Shown here piece by piece: positions 45,631-54,387 of a stretch of DNA of 64,000 nucleotides. Origin of the DNA: Mycoplana dimorpha (GTDB taxonomy: Bacteria > Pseudomonadota > Alphaproteobacteria > Rhizobiales > Rhizobiaceae); the NCBI RefSeq assembly GCF_003046475.1, contig NZ_PZZZ01000002.1, positions 434,001 through 498,000 of the forward strand, in the 5' to 3' direction. The notes beneath the pieces were generated by a model. It made no database searches. It had not been told where the DNA came from and worked only from the letters and a program-made list of their open reading frames with translations. Each line of letters begins with the position of its first letter. Within the stretch, counting starts at the first letter, position 1. The translations under genes were made by a program, and so were the position numbers.

Positions 45631-46926
45631 ATGGCAGGGGCGATGAAGATGAGGAAGGGGACGTTCGTGGAGGAGCGCGGGTCGGTTTTGCGGTGGCTCT
45701 TGGCGCAACTGTGGGACGACCGCGTGTTGCTGGCCGCGGTCACCTTCACCGCCTTCCTGATGTGGCTCGGGGGGCTTCCGGCCGGCTGGGTCGCCTTCGC
45801 GGCGGCGCTGCTGGTTCTTGCCGGCTTTGCCCGCGCCGAGCGGCTGGAAGGTCGGCCGTCGGCCTTGCCGGCTGCGACGCAGCGCGCCGATACCGAGCCG
45901 TCCGTCGCGCTGGCATCGATCGCGGCGCTGATCGATGCGCTCGACATGCCGGTCCTGATCGTCACCTCCGACGAAACCGTGAGGCTGCAAAATCGCGCTG
46001 CTGCCGATCTGTTCGGGCCGATCCCGCGCAACGCCGATCTTTCCGCCAGGATCCGTGCGCCGGGTATCCTCGACATGGCGCGCGAGGTGATTGCCACGGG
46101 CAGGCCGAAGGAAATCGAGCATTTCGGGCCGATGCCATCGGAAACCGTCTATATCGTGCGAGCGGCGCCCATGCCGGCGCTCGGCCAGCGCCTCGGCGGA
46201 CGAGCCTTCCTGATTTCGTTCCGCGATGTGTCGCAGGCCCACAAGATCGAGCAGATCCGCTCCGACTTCGTCGCCAATGCCAGCCACGAATTGCGAACGC
46301 CGCTGGCCTCCCTGCGCGGCTTCATCGAGACCCTCCAGGGGCCGGCCAGGCAAGATCCGGACGCGCAGGAACGCTTTCTCGGCATCATGCATGAACAGGC
46401 CACGCGGATGAGCCGGCTCGTCGATGATCTGCTTTCCCTGTCGAGGCTGGAGTTGAAGTCGCACGTGCCTCCCGAACAGAGGCTGGAACTCGGGCCGCTG
46501 ATCGGCCATGTGCGCGATAGTCTGCAGCCGTTTGCAAGCGAACTCGGTGTAGAGATCGTCCTTGATATCCCCACGCAGCCGATCGAAGTCGCCGGCGAAC
46601 GCGACGAGTTGGTCGAAGTCTTCGAAAACCTGGTCGAGAACGCCTGCAAATATGGTCAGGAAGGCGGGCGCGTCGACGTGCGGTTGACGGCTGGTGACGA
46701 CGGGCATGCCGAAGTCTCCGTGACCGATTACGGCCCGGGCATACCGCCCGAGCATGTTCCACGCCTGACCGAGCGCTTCTATCGGGTCAACGTGGAGGCG
46801 AGCCGCTCCAAGAAGGGCACCGGGCTCGGGCTCGCCATCGTTAAGCACATTCTCACCCGCCACCGCGCCCGCCTCGTCATCAAGTCCGAATTGGGCAAGG
46901 GCACGGTGTTCACCGTCAAATTCTGA
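45631..46926 (+). CDS. phoR: Phosphate-regulon sensor histidine kinase PhoR
   Basis: A 431-residue inner-membrane kinase. N-terminal hydrophobic segments (VLLAAVTFTAFLMWLGG and WVAFAAALLVLAGFA, about 30-70) precede a PAS domain (about 90-200). The kinase core has the H-box NASHELRTPLASLRGFIETL, N-box ENLVENACKYGQ, G1 VTDYGPGIPPEH and G2 KGTGLGLAIVKHI. It responds to the PstSCAB-PhoU signal and phosphorylates PhoB. Starts at ATG 45631, 45643 or 45649 are all possible; the first is used. It begins the phoR-pstSCAB-phoU-phoB series. Confidence 0.95.
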   Translation: MAGAMKMRKGTFVEERGSVLRWLLAQLWDDRVLLAAVTFTAFLMWLGGLPAGWVAFAAALLVLAGFARAERLEGRPSALPAATQRADTEPSVALASIAALIDALDMPVLIVTSDETVRLQNRAAADLFGPIPRNADLSARIRAPGILDMAREVIATGRPKEIEHFGPMPSETVYIVRAAPMPALGQRLGGRAFLISFRDVSQAHKIEQIRSDFVANASHELRTPLASLRGFIETLQGPARQDPDAQERFLGIMHEQATRMSRLVDDLLSLSRLELKSHVPPEQRLELGPLIGHVRDSLQPFASELGVEIVLDIPTQPIEVAGERDELVEVFENLVENACKYGQEGGRVDVRLTAGDDGHAEVSVTDYGPGIPPEHVPRLTERFYRVNVEASRSKKGTGLGLAIVKHILTRHRARLVIKSELGKGTVFTVKF

Positions 46927-46987
46927 CACAAATCAGCGGGAAGTAGCGCTTTCACTTGAGAATAGCTTTCAGAATCAACCTCTTGGG

Positions 46988-47020
46988 CTGTCATAAATGT
47001 TTCGTGAAAGTGACATAAAA
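46988..47020 (+). promoter_or_regulatory. Pho-box array upstream of pstS
   Basis: Three 11-base units in tandem: CTGTCATAAAT, GTTTCGTGAAA, GTGACATAAAA. The first matches the rhizobial Pho-box half CTGTCAT followed by AAAT; the others keep the T/C-rich then A-rich rhythm but are degenerate. Two further TTTCA elements lie at about 46949-46972. It stands about 100 bases before pstS, so PhoB would raise pst expression in low phosphate. Confidence 0.65.
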
Positions 47021-47118
47021 GCGATTGCGACGGGGCGCTAGATAGGGCCGCTGATCGGCGGCAGGCGAAGGCCGAGCGCCGGCATACCCACACAAGCCCT
47101 ATCATGGGAGACAAGCAG

Positions 47119-48153
47119 ATGAATTCTCTTAAGCTTACCGTAGCCGCTTTGGCCGCTTCGGTCGTATTTGCCGGCGCCGCCGTCGCTCGCGACCAGATCC
47201 AGGTCGCTGGCTCCTCGACCGTCCTGCCCTACGCCAAGATCGTCGCCGAGACCTTCGGCGAGACCTTCAGCAACTTCAAGACGCCGGTCGTCGAATCCGG
47301 CGGCAGCGGCGCCGGCCTGAAGGAATTCTGCAAGGGCGTTGGCGAGGCCACGATCGACATCGCCAATTCCTCGCGCAAGATCAAGGATTCGGAGCTGGAC
47401 GCCTGCAAGGCGGCCGGCGTCACCGACGTCCAGGAAGTCAAGATCGGCTATGACGGCATCGTCTTTGCCACCGACGCCAGCAATCCGGACATCGCCTTCG
47501 CGCCGGTCGACCTCTACAAGGCGCTCGCCGCCGAAGTTGTTGTCGATGGCAAGCTCGTCGCCAACCCCTACAAGAAGTGGTCGGAAGTGAACCCGGCTCT
47601 GCCGGACGCCGAGATCGCCGCCTACATCCCGGGCGAAAAGCACGGCACGCGTGAAGTCTTCGAAGAGAAGGTTCTCGCCGTCGGTTGCAAGGACGCCGGT
47701 GCTGTCGACGTCATCAAGGCTGCGGTCGCCGATGAGAAGGAAGCCGCCAAGAAGTGCATCGCCGTCCGCAAGGATGGTCTTGCAGTCGACATCGACGGCG
47801 ACTACTCCGAAACGCTCGCCCGCATCGCTGCCAACAAGACCGGCGTCGGCGTCTTCGGCCTGTCCTTCTACGAGAACAACGCCGACAAGCTGAAGGTCGC
47901 TACGGTCAGCGGCGTGAAGCCGTCGGTCGAGACGATCGCCTCGGGCGAATATCCGGTCTCCCGTCCGCTGTTCTTCTACGTCAAGAAGGCCCATGTCGGC
48001 GTCGTCCCGGGCCTGAAGGAATATGTCGAGTTCTTCGTATCCGACCAGATGATCGGCCCCGATGGCCCGCTGGCCGAGTATGGCCTGGTGGCCGCACCGG
48101 ACGCCGAGCGCGAGGAAATCCGCACCGCCGTCGAAGCCGGCAAGACCATGTAA
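47119..48153 (+). CDS. pstS: Periplasmic phosphate-binding protein PstS
   Basis: A 344-residue binding protein with a signal peptide (residues 1-24, MNSLKLTVAALAASVVFAGA). The phosphate-site loops IQVAGSSTVLPYAKIVAETF, VVESGGSGAGLKEFCKGVGE and TIDIANSSRKIKDSELDAC are clear, as is IPGEKHGTREVFEEKVL. It delivers phosphate to PstCA. The start at 47119 begins the signal peptide. The codon choice is more uniform than in neighbouring genes, which fits high expression. An 11-bp hairpin follows, probably raising pstS output relative to pstC. Confidence 0.97.
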   Translation: MNSLKLTVAALAASVVFAGAAVARDQIQVAGSSTVLPYAKIVAETFGETFSNFKTPVVESGGSGAGLKEFCKGVGEATIDIANSSRKIKDSELDACKAAGVTDVQEVKIGYDGIVFATDASNPDIAFAPVDLYKALAAEVVVDGKLVANPYKKWSEVNPALPDAEIAAYIPGEKHGTREVFEEKVLAVGCKDAGAVDVIKAAVADEKEAAKKCIAVRKDGLAVDIDGDYSETLARIAANKTGVGVFGLSFYENNADKLKVATVSGVKPSVETIASGEYPVSRPLFFYVKKAHVGVVPGLKEYVEFFVSDQMIGPDGPLAEYGLVAAPDAEREEIRTAVEAGKTM

Positions 48154-48160
48154 TACGACG

Positions 48161-48188
48161 GGAACCGGCGCTATTCTGCGCCGGTTCC
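48161..48188 (+). terminator. Hairpin between pstS and pstC
   Basis: Perfect 11-bp stem GGAACCGGCGC / GCGCCGGTTCC, 6-base loop, then TTCCCTTTC. There is no run of T, so it is likely a partial terminator or mRNA-stabilising element that lets pstS be made in excess over pstCAB. Confidence 0.65.
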
Positions 48189-48231
48189 TTCCCTTTCTGA
48201 AACGCCCGCATGAGGCGGCTGGACAATCCGC

Positions 48232-49713
48232 ATGAGCACGAAGCTACTACTTGCCATCCTTTTGGCCATCACAGCAGTCGCCTTCGCTCTCGGCCGCATG
48301 CGGGCGCTCTCGCTGTCGGGCGGAAAGCTCTCCACGCTCCATTCCCGGCCGAACTACTATGGCGCCTACGTGGCGCTTGTAAGCTTTCTGCCGCCATTGC
48401 TGCTGGTTGCCGTGTGGCTAACGGTGAGCCCGTTCAACGTCAATTCCGCCGTTCGCGATTCCTTCCCCGATAGCGTAAAGGCCCAGTCGTCGGCACAGCA
48501 GAGCCTCGCCTTCGGCATGGTGTCGACCCTCGCCCAGGGACTTCCGATGCTGTCCGAGGACGAGCTTGCTTCGATCAAGCAGGATCCCGCCAGGCTGCAG
48601 CCGGTCTTCGCCGGCAAGGGGTTGGCGATCGCCGCGGAGGCGCAGCCCTACATGCTTGATTCGGCTGCGACGCTCAACGCGATGCGGCAGCGGAGCCAAC
48701 TGGCGCTTGTCACGGTCGCAATCGCGCTTGCAATCGCCGGCGCCTTCGTCGGGCTTCGGACCGTTGCTCCCCAGTTGCGTGCCCGCAACAAGGTCGAGCG
48801 CGTCATCCTCGGTTCCCTGGTCGTCGCCTCGTCGATCGCCATCCTGACGACGGTCGGCATCGTCGCCTCTATGCTCAGCGAGTCGCTTCGCTTCTTCAGC
48901 GTGGTGCCGGCCTCCGAGTTTTTCTTCGGCACGGTCTGGGATCCGCGCTTTGCCGGCGCCGGCGCCAGCTCCGCCGGCCAGTTCGGCCTGATCCCGCTTC
49001 TTGCCGGCACGCTGTATATCGGCCTGGTCGCCATGCTAGTGGCGGTGCCTGTCGGCCTGTTCGCCGCGATCCACATGGCCGAGTATGCTACGCCGCGCAT
49101 GCGCGCCATCGCCAAGCCGCTGCTTGAAGTGCTGGCAGGCATTCCGACCATCGTCTACGGCTTCTTCGCGCTTGTCACCGTCGGACCGTTCCTGCGCGAC
49201 ATATCGGCGAGCCTCAACGGACTTGCGACCGGCAACTATACGAGCTTCATCCAGGCGCAGAGCGTGCTGACCGCCGGCATCGTCATGGGCATCATGCTGA
49301 TCCCCTACGTGTCCTCGCTGTCCGACGACATCATCACGGCGGTCCCCCGTGCGCTGCGCGACGGCTCGCTCGGCCTCGGCGCCACCCGGTCCGAGACGAT
49401 CAAGCGGGTGATCCTGCCGGCCGCGCTGCCCGGCATTGTCGGCGCGCTTCTCATGACCGCCTCGCGCGCCATCGGCGAAACGATGATCGTTGTGCTGGCG
49501 GCAGGCGTCGCCGCCCGCATGCAGCTCAACCCCTTCGAGCCGATGACAACGGTGACCGTCAAGATCGTCAACCAGCTGACCGGCGACCTGGAGTTCACCT
49601 CGCCGCAGACGCTGGTCGCCTTCGCGCTTGGCATCACGCTCTTCTGCATTACGCTGGCACTGAACATCTACGCGCTCTACATCGTGCGCAAATATCGGGA
49701 GCAGTACGAATGA
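48232..49713 (+). CDS. pstC: Phosphate ABC transporter permease PstC
   Basis: A 493-residue inner-membrane permease, the long rhizobial form. An N-terminal extension with its own membrane segments (LLLAILLAITAVAFALGRMR, NYYGAYVALVSFLPPLLLVA) and a periplasmic loop precede the MetI-like permease core, with LAGTLYIGLVAMLVAVPVGL, VLAGIPTIVYGFFALVTVGP and the coupling loop SLGLGATRSETIKRVILPAA. It pairs with PstA and overlaps its gene by 4 bases (ATGA). Confidence 0.96.
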   Translation: MSTKLLLAILLAITAVAFALGRMRALSLSGGKLSTLHSRPNYYGAYVALVSFLPPLLLVAVWLTVSPFNVNSAVRDSFPDSVKAQSSAQQSLAFGMVSTLAQGLPMLSEDELASIKQDPARLQPVFAGKGLAIAAEAQPYMLDSAATLNAMRQRSQLALVTVAIALAIAGAFVGLRTVAPQLRARNKVERVILGSLVVASSIAILTTVGIVASMLSESLRFFSVVPASEFFFGTVWDPRFAGAGASSAGQFGLIPLLAGTLYIGLVAMLVAVPVGLFAAIHMAEYATPRMRAIAKPLLEVLAGIPTIVYGFFALVTVGPFLRDISASLNGLATGNYTSFIQAQSVLTAGIVMGIMLIPYVSSLSDDIITAVPRALRDGSLGLGATRSETIKRVILPAALPGIVGALLMTASRAIGETMIVVLAAGVAARMQLNPFEPMTTVTVKIVNQLTGDLEFTSPQTLVAFALGITLFCITLALNIYALYIVRKYREQYE

Positions 49714-51032
49714 ACGAGATGATCAAACCGGCTTCCGGCGGTCTCGTTCCGACCGCCCCGACACGCCGCGACATCGGTATTCGGCGCCGTTACGCCGCCG
49801 AGCGACGCTTCCGCTTCTATGGGCTTGCAGCAATCGCCTTCGGCCTGGCGTTCCTGTTCATCCTGCTCTGGTCGGTCGTCAGCAAGGGCTACACCGCCTT
49901 CCAGCAGACCGAGATCACGCTGCCGATCGAGTTCTCCGAGAAGGTGATCGATCCCGGCAACAAGCGGGCGACCGATCCGAACGTGCTGGTCACCGCGAAC
50001 TATCCGCTGCTCATGCGCAATGCGCTTGCCGAGAAGCTCGGCGTGTCTGCAACGGACCGTCCGGCCCTGAAGCAGATCTCCGCAATGGTCTCGGACAGCG
50101 CACGCGTGACGTTGCGCGACATGGTCGCGGCCGACCCTTCGATCATCGGCAAGACCGTTCCGGTGACGGTGCTCGCCAGCGCCAACGTCGACTCCGCCTT
50201 CAAGGGGCAGATCGACCTTTCCGTCGCCGAAACCAACCGCAAGGTCTCCGATCAACAGATCGGCTGGATGAACCAGCTCGCCGAACAGGGCGTGCTCGCC
50301 AAGGGCTTCAACACCGGACTGTTCGTCAATGGCAATTCCAGCCGCCCGGAGGCCGCCGGCCTCGGCGTCGCGCTGGTCGGTTCGCTCTACCTGATGGGGA
50401 TCGTGCTGGTGCTGTCGCTGCCGATCGGCGTGGCGGCCTCGATCTACCTTGAGGAGTTCGCGCCGAAGAACCGGCTGACCGACCTGATCGAGGTGAACAT
50501 CAACAATCTCGCCGCAGTGCCGTCGATCGTCTACGGATTGCTGGGACTTGCGGTCTTCATCAACTTCGCCGCGCTGCCGCGCTCCGCGCCGCTGGTCGGC
50601 GGTCTGGTGCTGACGCTGATGACGCTGCCGACCATCATCATTGCGACGCGCGCCGCCCTTCGCGCCGTGCCGCCGTCGATCCGCGCCGCCGCACTGGGCC
50701 TCGGCGCCTCGCAGATGCAGACGATCTTCCATCACGTGCTGCCGCTCGCCATGCCCGGCATCCTGACCGGCACCATCATCGGGCTTGCCCACGCGCTCGG
50801 CGAGACGGCACCACTGCTGCTCATCGGCATGGTGGCCTTCGTCGCCAACGTTCCGGCCACCCCGCTCGAACCGTCGACGGCGCTGCCGGTGCAGATCTAC
50901 ATGTGGGCGAACGAGGCCGAGCGCGCGTTCTCCGAGCGGACCTCGGGCGCGATCATGGTGCTGCTCGCGTTCCTGATCATCATGAACCTCGGCGCCATCA
51001 TGCTGCGGCGCCGTTTCGAACGCCGCTGGTAG
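49710..51032 (+). CDS. pstA: Phosphate ABC transporter permease PstA
   Basis: A 440-residue permease. One N-terminal span ([20 protein letters not shown], about 38-58) and a large periplasmic insert (about 60-220) precede the core: [40 protein letters not shown] and the EAA-type loop [20 protein letters not shown]. The large insert is usual in the rhizobial form. Its start lies inside the pstC stop, and pstB follows after 14 bases. Confidence 0.96.
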   Translation: MNEMIKPASGGLVPTAPTRRDIGIRRRYAAERRFRFYGLAAIAFGLAFLFILLWSVVSKGYTAFQQTEITLPIEFSEKVIDPGNKRATDPNVLVTANYPLLMRNALAEKLGVSATDRPALKQISAMVSDSARVTLRDMVAADPSIIGKTVPVTVLASANVDSAFKGQIDLSVAETNRKVSDQQIGWMNQLAEQGVLAKGFNTGLFVNGNSSRPEAAGLGVALVGSLYLMGIVLVLSLPIGVAASIYLEEFAPKNRLTDLIEVNINNLAAVPSIVYGLLGLAVFINFAALPRSAPLVGGLVLTLMTLPTIIIATRAALRAVPPSIRAAALGLGASQMQTIFHHVLPLAMPGILTGTIIGLAHALGETAPLLLIGMVAFVANVPATPLEPSTALPVQIYMWANEAERAFSERTSGAIMVLLAFLIIMNLGAIMLRRRFERRW

Positions 51033-51046
51033 TGGACACAAGAGAG

Positions 51047-51862
51047 ATGAACATCATGACCGAAGCCGCGGCTGAAGCAGCGCTGGAAAAGAAGATGAAC
51101 ACCGTACCCCTGAAAATGGTCGGCAAGGACGTGTCCGTCTATTACGGCGAGAAGCGCGCCCTGTTCGACGTCAACCTCGACGTACGCGAGAACACCGTCA
51201 CGGCGCTGATCGGCCCGTCCGGCTGCGGCAAGTCGACATTCCTGCGCACGCTCAACCGCATGAACGACACGATCGGCGGCTGCCGCATCACCGGCACCAT
51301 CACGCTGGACGGCGAAGACATCTACGATCCCTCGATCGACGTGGTGGAGCTTCGCGCCCGGGTCGGCATGGTGTTCCAGAAGCCGAACCCGTTTCCGAAG
51401 TCGATCTATGAGAACGTCGCCTATGGGCCGCGCATCCACGGCCTGGCCAGGAACAAGGCGGATCTCGACGTGCTCGTCGAGCAGAGCCTGCAGAGGGCCG
51501 GGCTCTGGAACGAAGTGAAGGACCGCCTGCATGAATCGGGCACGGGCCTTTCCGGCGGCCAGCAGCAGCGCCTCTGCATCGCCCGCGCCGTGGCGGTCAG
51601 CCCCGAAGTGATCCTGATGGACGAGCCCTGCTCGGCGCTCGACCCGATCGCCACGGCCAAGGTCGAGGAGCTGATCTACGAGCTGCGGTCGAACTTCACG
51701 ATCGTCATCGTCACCCACTCGATGCAGCAGGCCGCCCGCGTTTCGCAGCGCACCGCCATGTTCCACCTCGGCAATCTCGTCGAGGAGAACGATACGGACA
51801 AGATGTTCACCAATCCGGACGACCAGCGCACCCAGGACTACATCATGGGGCGCTTCGGCTGA
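51047..51862 (+). CDS. pstB: Phosphate ABC transporter ATPase PstB
   Basis: A 271-residue ABC ATPase. Walker A is [20 protein letters not shown], the Q-loop region [20 protein letters not shown] (typical PstB), the signature [16 protein letters not shown], Walker [19 protein letters not shown], and the switch His is in [12 protein letters not shown]. Start ATG 51047 ([10 protein letters not shown]) follows AAGAGAG; ATG 51056 is an alternative. It powers phosphate uptake through PstCA. Confidence 0.97.
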   Translation: MNIMTEAAAEAALEKKMNTVPLKMVGKDVSVYYGEKRALFDVNLDVRENTVTALIGPSGCGKSTFLRTLNRMNDTIGGCRITGTITLDGEDIYDPSIDVVELRARVGMVFQKPNPFPKSIYENVAYGPRIHGLARNKADLDVLVEQSLQRAGLWNEVKDRLHESGTGLSGGQQQRLCIARAVAVSPEVILMDEPCSALDPIATAKVEELIYELRSNFTIVIVTHSMQQAARVSQRTAMFHLGNLVEENDTDKMFTNPDDQRTQDYIMGRFG

Positions 51863-51921
51863 GGCGCCTGCGCTTCTGCGACTGCCCCCCCGGCGCCAGC
51901 GGCGCCATGTGAGGAAAGAAC

Positions 51922-52629
51922 ATGACACCGACCCATATCGTTTCGATCTACGACGAAGAGCTGAAGTATCTCACCCGCCGCATTTCCGAAATGGGCGGCA
52001 CCGCCGAGCAGATGGTGGGCGACAGCGTGCGTGCGCTGGTCAATACCGACACCGCCCTTGCCCAGAAGGTGATCTCCGAGGACGTCATCCTCGACAACGC
52101 CGAGCGGCAGATCAACGAGAAGGCGATCATCACCATCGCCAAGCGTCAGCCGATGGCAGCCGACCTGCGCGAGATCATGGGTGCGATCCGCATCGCGGCC
52201 GAACTGGAGCGGGTGGGCGACCTCGGCAAGAACAATGCCAAGCGCGTCATCGCCATCCAGAGCCTGGGCATGCCGCGCGCCCTGGCGCGCGGCCTGGAGC
52301 ATCTCGCCGAACTGGCGCTGACGCAGCTTAAGGAAGTGCTCGACGTCTACGCGACGCGCGACACCGACAAGGCCAAGGAAATCCGCGAGCGCGACGACGA
52401 GATCGACGCGATCTTTACGTCGCTGTTCCGTGAACTGCTCACCTACATGATGGAAGATCCGCGCAACATCACGCCCTGCACGCACCTTCTGTTCTGCGCC
52501 AAGAACATCGAACGCATCGGCGACCACGCTACGAACATCGCCGAGACGATCTACTACATGGCGACCGGTACGCCGCCCGAAGGCGAGCGCCCCAAGGACG
52601 ATCACACCACCTCGGTCGGTGCGGAATGA
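51922..52629 (+). CDS. phoU: Phosphate signalling protein PhoU
   Basis: A 235-residue all-helical protein with two PhoU repeats. The first includes ISEMGGTAEQMVGDSVRALV and ELERVGDLGKNNAKRVIAI; the second has FRELLTYMMEDPRNITPCTH and AKNIERIGDHATNIAETIYY, with the conserved E-R-x-GD-x-x-x-NxAE metal motifs. It links PstSCAB activity to PhoR and holds PhoB off in high phosphate. It lies between pstB and phoB as in other rhizobia. Confidence 0.96.
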   Translation: MTPTHIVSIYDEELKYLTRRISEMGGTAEQMVGDSVRALVNTDTALAQKVISEDVILDNAERQINEKAIITIAKRQPMAADLREIMGAIRIAAELERVGDLGKNNAKRVIAIQSLGMPRALARGLEHLAELALTQLKEVLDVYATRDTDKAKEIRERDDEIDAIFTSLFRELLTYMMEDPRNITPCTHLLFCAKNIERIGDHATNIAETIYYMATGTPPEGERPKDDHTTSVGAE

Positions 52630-52677
52630 TCCGCCGAAAGGTGCATGGATCGTAAGACGCCAGGAGTTCGAAAAAGC

Positions 52678-53361
52678 ATGGTTCCCAAGATTACCGTGGT
52701 CGAAGACGAGGAGGCGCTCAGCGTTCTCCTTCGCTACAACCTCGAGGCGGAAGGCTACGAGGTCGATACCATCCTGCGCGGCGACGAGGCGGAGATCCGC
52801 CTGCAGGAGCGCCAGCCCGACCTTCTCATCCTCGACTGGATGCTTCCCGGCGTGTCCGGCATCGAGCTTTGCCGCCGCCTGCGCCAGCGCTCCGAAACGG
52901 AGCGCCTGCCGATCATCATGCTGACGGCGCGCGGCGAGGAGAGCGAAAGGGTTCGCGGGCTCGCCACAGGCGCCGATGATTACGTCGTTAAGCCGTTCTC
53001 CACGCCGGAGCTGATGGCGCGGGTCAAGGCGATGTTGCGCCGGGCCCGGCCCGAGGTGGTCTCGACGCTGCTGAAATGCGGCGATATCGAACTCGACCGC
53101 GAGACCCACCGCGTCCATCGCCGGGCCCGCGAGGTTCGTCTCGGTCCCACCGAGTTCCGGCTGCTGGAGTTTCTGATGACCTCGCCGGGGCGCGTCTTCT
53201 CGCGCTCGCAACTGCTCGACGGGGTTTGGGGACACGACATTTACGTCGATGAGCGGACCGTCGACGTCCATGTCGGCCGCCTGCGCAAGGCTTTGAACTT
53301 TTCCAACATGCACGACGTTATCCGTACCGTGCGCGGCGCGGGCTATTCCCTCGAAGCCTGA
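52678..53361 (+). CDS. phoB: Phosphate-regulon response regulator PhoB
   Basis: A 227-residue OmpR-family regulator. The receiver domain has the acidic pocket in VVEDEEALSVLL, phospho-acceptor Asp in LILDWMLPGVSG, Thr in IIMLTARGEE and Lys in DDYVVKPFSTPEL. The winged-helix domain includes VRLGPTEFRLLEFLMTSPGR and RTVDVHVGRLRKAL. The start at 52678 (MVPKITVVEDEE) follows AGGAG; the open frame upstream adds 11 unrelated residues. It is the last gene of the operon, closed by a terminator. Confidence 0.97.
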   Translation: MVPKITVVEDEEALSVLLRYNLEAEGYEVDTILRGDEAEIRLQERQPDLLILDWMLPGVSGIELCRRLRQRSETERLPIIMLTARGEESERVRGLATGADDYVVKPFSTPELMARVKAMLRRARPEVVSTLLKCGDIELDRETHRVHRRAREVRLGPTEFRLLEFLMTSPGRVFSRSQLLDGVWGHDIYVDERTVDVHVGRLRKALNFSNMHDVIRTVRGAGYSLEA

Positions 53362-53392
53362 TCGCCGTCAGAACCGCATGCCACAGAAACGA

Positions 53393-53418
53393 AAAACGGG
53401 CCTGAAAGGGCCCGTTTT
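53393..53418. terminator. Bidirectional terminator between phoB and gcrA
   Basis: Stem AAAACGGGCC / GGCCCGTTTT with loop TGAAAG. T runs appear at the 3' side on both strands, so it can end the converging phoB and gcrA transcripts. Confidence 0.85.
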
Positions 53419-53442
53419 CATGTGTATCCGGCAGGTCGCCGA

Positions 53443-53961
53443 TCACCGCATCCGGCGGCGCTCGGCCGACGGCTGGTAGGCCAGCCGCTGATGGTAGGTG
53501 CAGTAGGGCGAGTTGTCCGGCGACTCGTTGCCGCAGAAGTGGAAGTCGTCCGTCAGCGGGTCGCCATTCGGCCACTTGCAGGTGCGTTCGGTGAGTTCCG
53601 TCAGCTCCAGTCGGCGCGACATTGGCAGCACGACATTGGTGGCGATCAGGGAGACCGGCTCGTCATCATACTCGAAGGCGGTCTCTTCCTTGATGGCCGT
53701 TGCACCGGCGGGCCGGGCGATCGTGCGGGTGGCAACCCGAGGCGCGAAGTTTGCCGGGCGGGCGGGCGCTGCCGGCCGTTTCGGGCGGCTCGCCGCCGGC
53801 GTGCCGCCGGCTTTCGCGCGGCCGGGGAGGGCGAGACGGTGAACCTTGCCGATAACCGCGTTGCGGCTGACGCCGCCAAGCTGTGCTGCGATCTGGCTGG
53901 CGCTCAGTCCCTCGGCCCAAAGCTTCTTGAGCTTCTCGACCCTCTCGTCCGTCCAGTTCAT
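53443..53961 (-). CDS. gcrA: Cell-cycle regulator GcrA
   Basis: A 172-residue GcrA. The N-terminal DNA-binding region is WTDERVEKLKKLWAEGLSAS followed by QIAAQLGGVSRNAVIGKVHR. A variable Ala/Pro/Arg-rich linker follows (about 45-105). The C-terminal RNA-polymerase-binding part has LTERTCKWPNGDPLTDDFHF, then CGNESPDNSPYCTYHQRLAY, with paired cysteines. In Caulobacter GcrA binds sigma-70 holoenzyme and activates promoters carrying methylated GANTC. The start at 53961 gives the family N-terminus MNWTDERVEKL. Confidence 0.95.
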   Translation of the reverse strand: MNWTDERVEKLKKLWAEGLSASQIAAQLGGVSRNAVIGKVHRLALPGRAKAGGTPAASRPKRPAAPARPANFAPRVATRTIARPAGATAIKEETAFEYDDEPVSLIATNVVLPMSRRLELTELTERTCKWPNGDPLTDDFHFCGNESPDNSPYCTYHQRLAYQPSAERRRMR

Positions 53962-53992
53962 CTCATCGCCTCCGTTCCGGCGTTCCTGGCGA

Positions 53993-54215
53993 GAATCCGT
54001 CGCCAATGCCCCGGATGGCTCCGGAGCGCGGAATGCCTTGATACTGTTGGTGACTAGTTCCGCCGCATGCAGTCTAGTAATTGGCCCTCAACCTACTGAC
54101 AGGGGGACTCAGTGACAAGAGTCGCGGGAATCCGGCCGAATCGATTTCTCAGTTTTCCCCAACTTGATCGTAGCGTGTGACTCGGCTGCGACACTTCCAG
54201 TGAGTGTAATGAATC
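53993..54215. promoter_or_regulatory. Cluster of GANTC (CcrM methylation) sites upstream of gcrA
   Basis: GANTC occurs at 53993-53997, 54106-54110, 54119-54123, 54128-54132, 54138-54142, 54179-54183 and 54211-54215. Six of the seven fall in 110 bp, where well under one is expected by chance (one per 256 bp on equal base use). GANTC is the target of the cell-cycle DNA methyltransferase CcrM, and GcrA acts at promoters holding methylated GANTC. Confidence 0.7.
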
Positions 54216-54261
54216 CTCACGTAGCGGTCGTTCAAGCCAATTTGACGCGGGCCCGGTTTTA

Positions 54262-54290
54262 TTGACATCGGCCAGTGAAATGCTGATAGT
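54262..54290 (+). promoter_or_regulatory. Sigma-70 promoter candidate for argD
   Basis: TTGACA, 17 bases, GATAGT. The -35 is perfect and spacing ideal; the -10 is weak. It lies about 98 bases before the argD start. Confidence 0.55.
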
Positions 54291-54387
54291 GCCGGCGCCG
54301 CCGCCAGGCGGCATTTCATTTTTCCGCGACCGGAAAAGTCAAGGATGGCCCCGGGCTTCCGAATACGCTGTGAAGGAGATACGCGCC

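Larger units (their letters stand above)
53962..54387. other. Shared gcrA/argD upstream region
   Basis: A 426-bp divergent region with no gene. It contains the GANTC cluster (53993-54215), a weak DnaA-box-like TTTTCCCCA at 54153-54161, and the argD promoter candidate at 54262-54290. A tight GC hairpin (GCCGCC-A-GGCGGC followed by an AT-rich stretch) lies at about 54300-54325. Confidence 0.6.
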
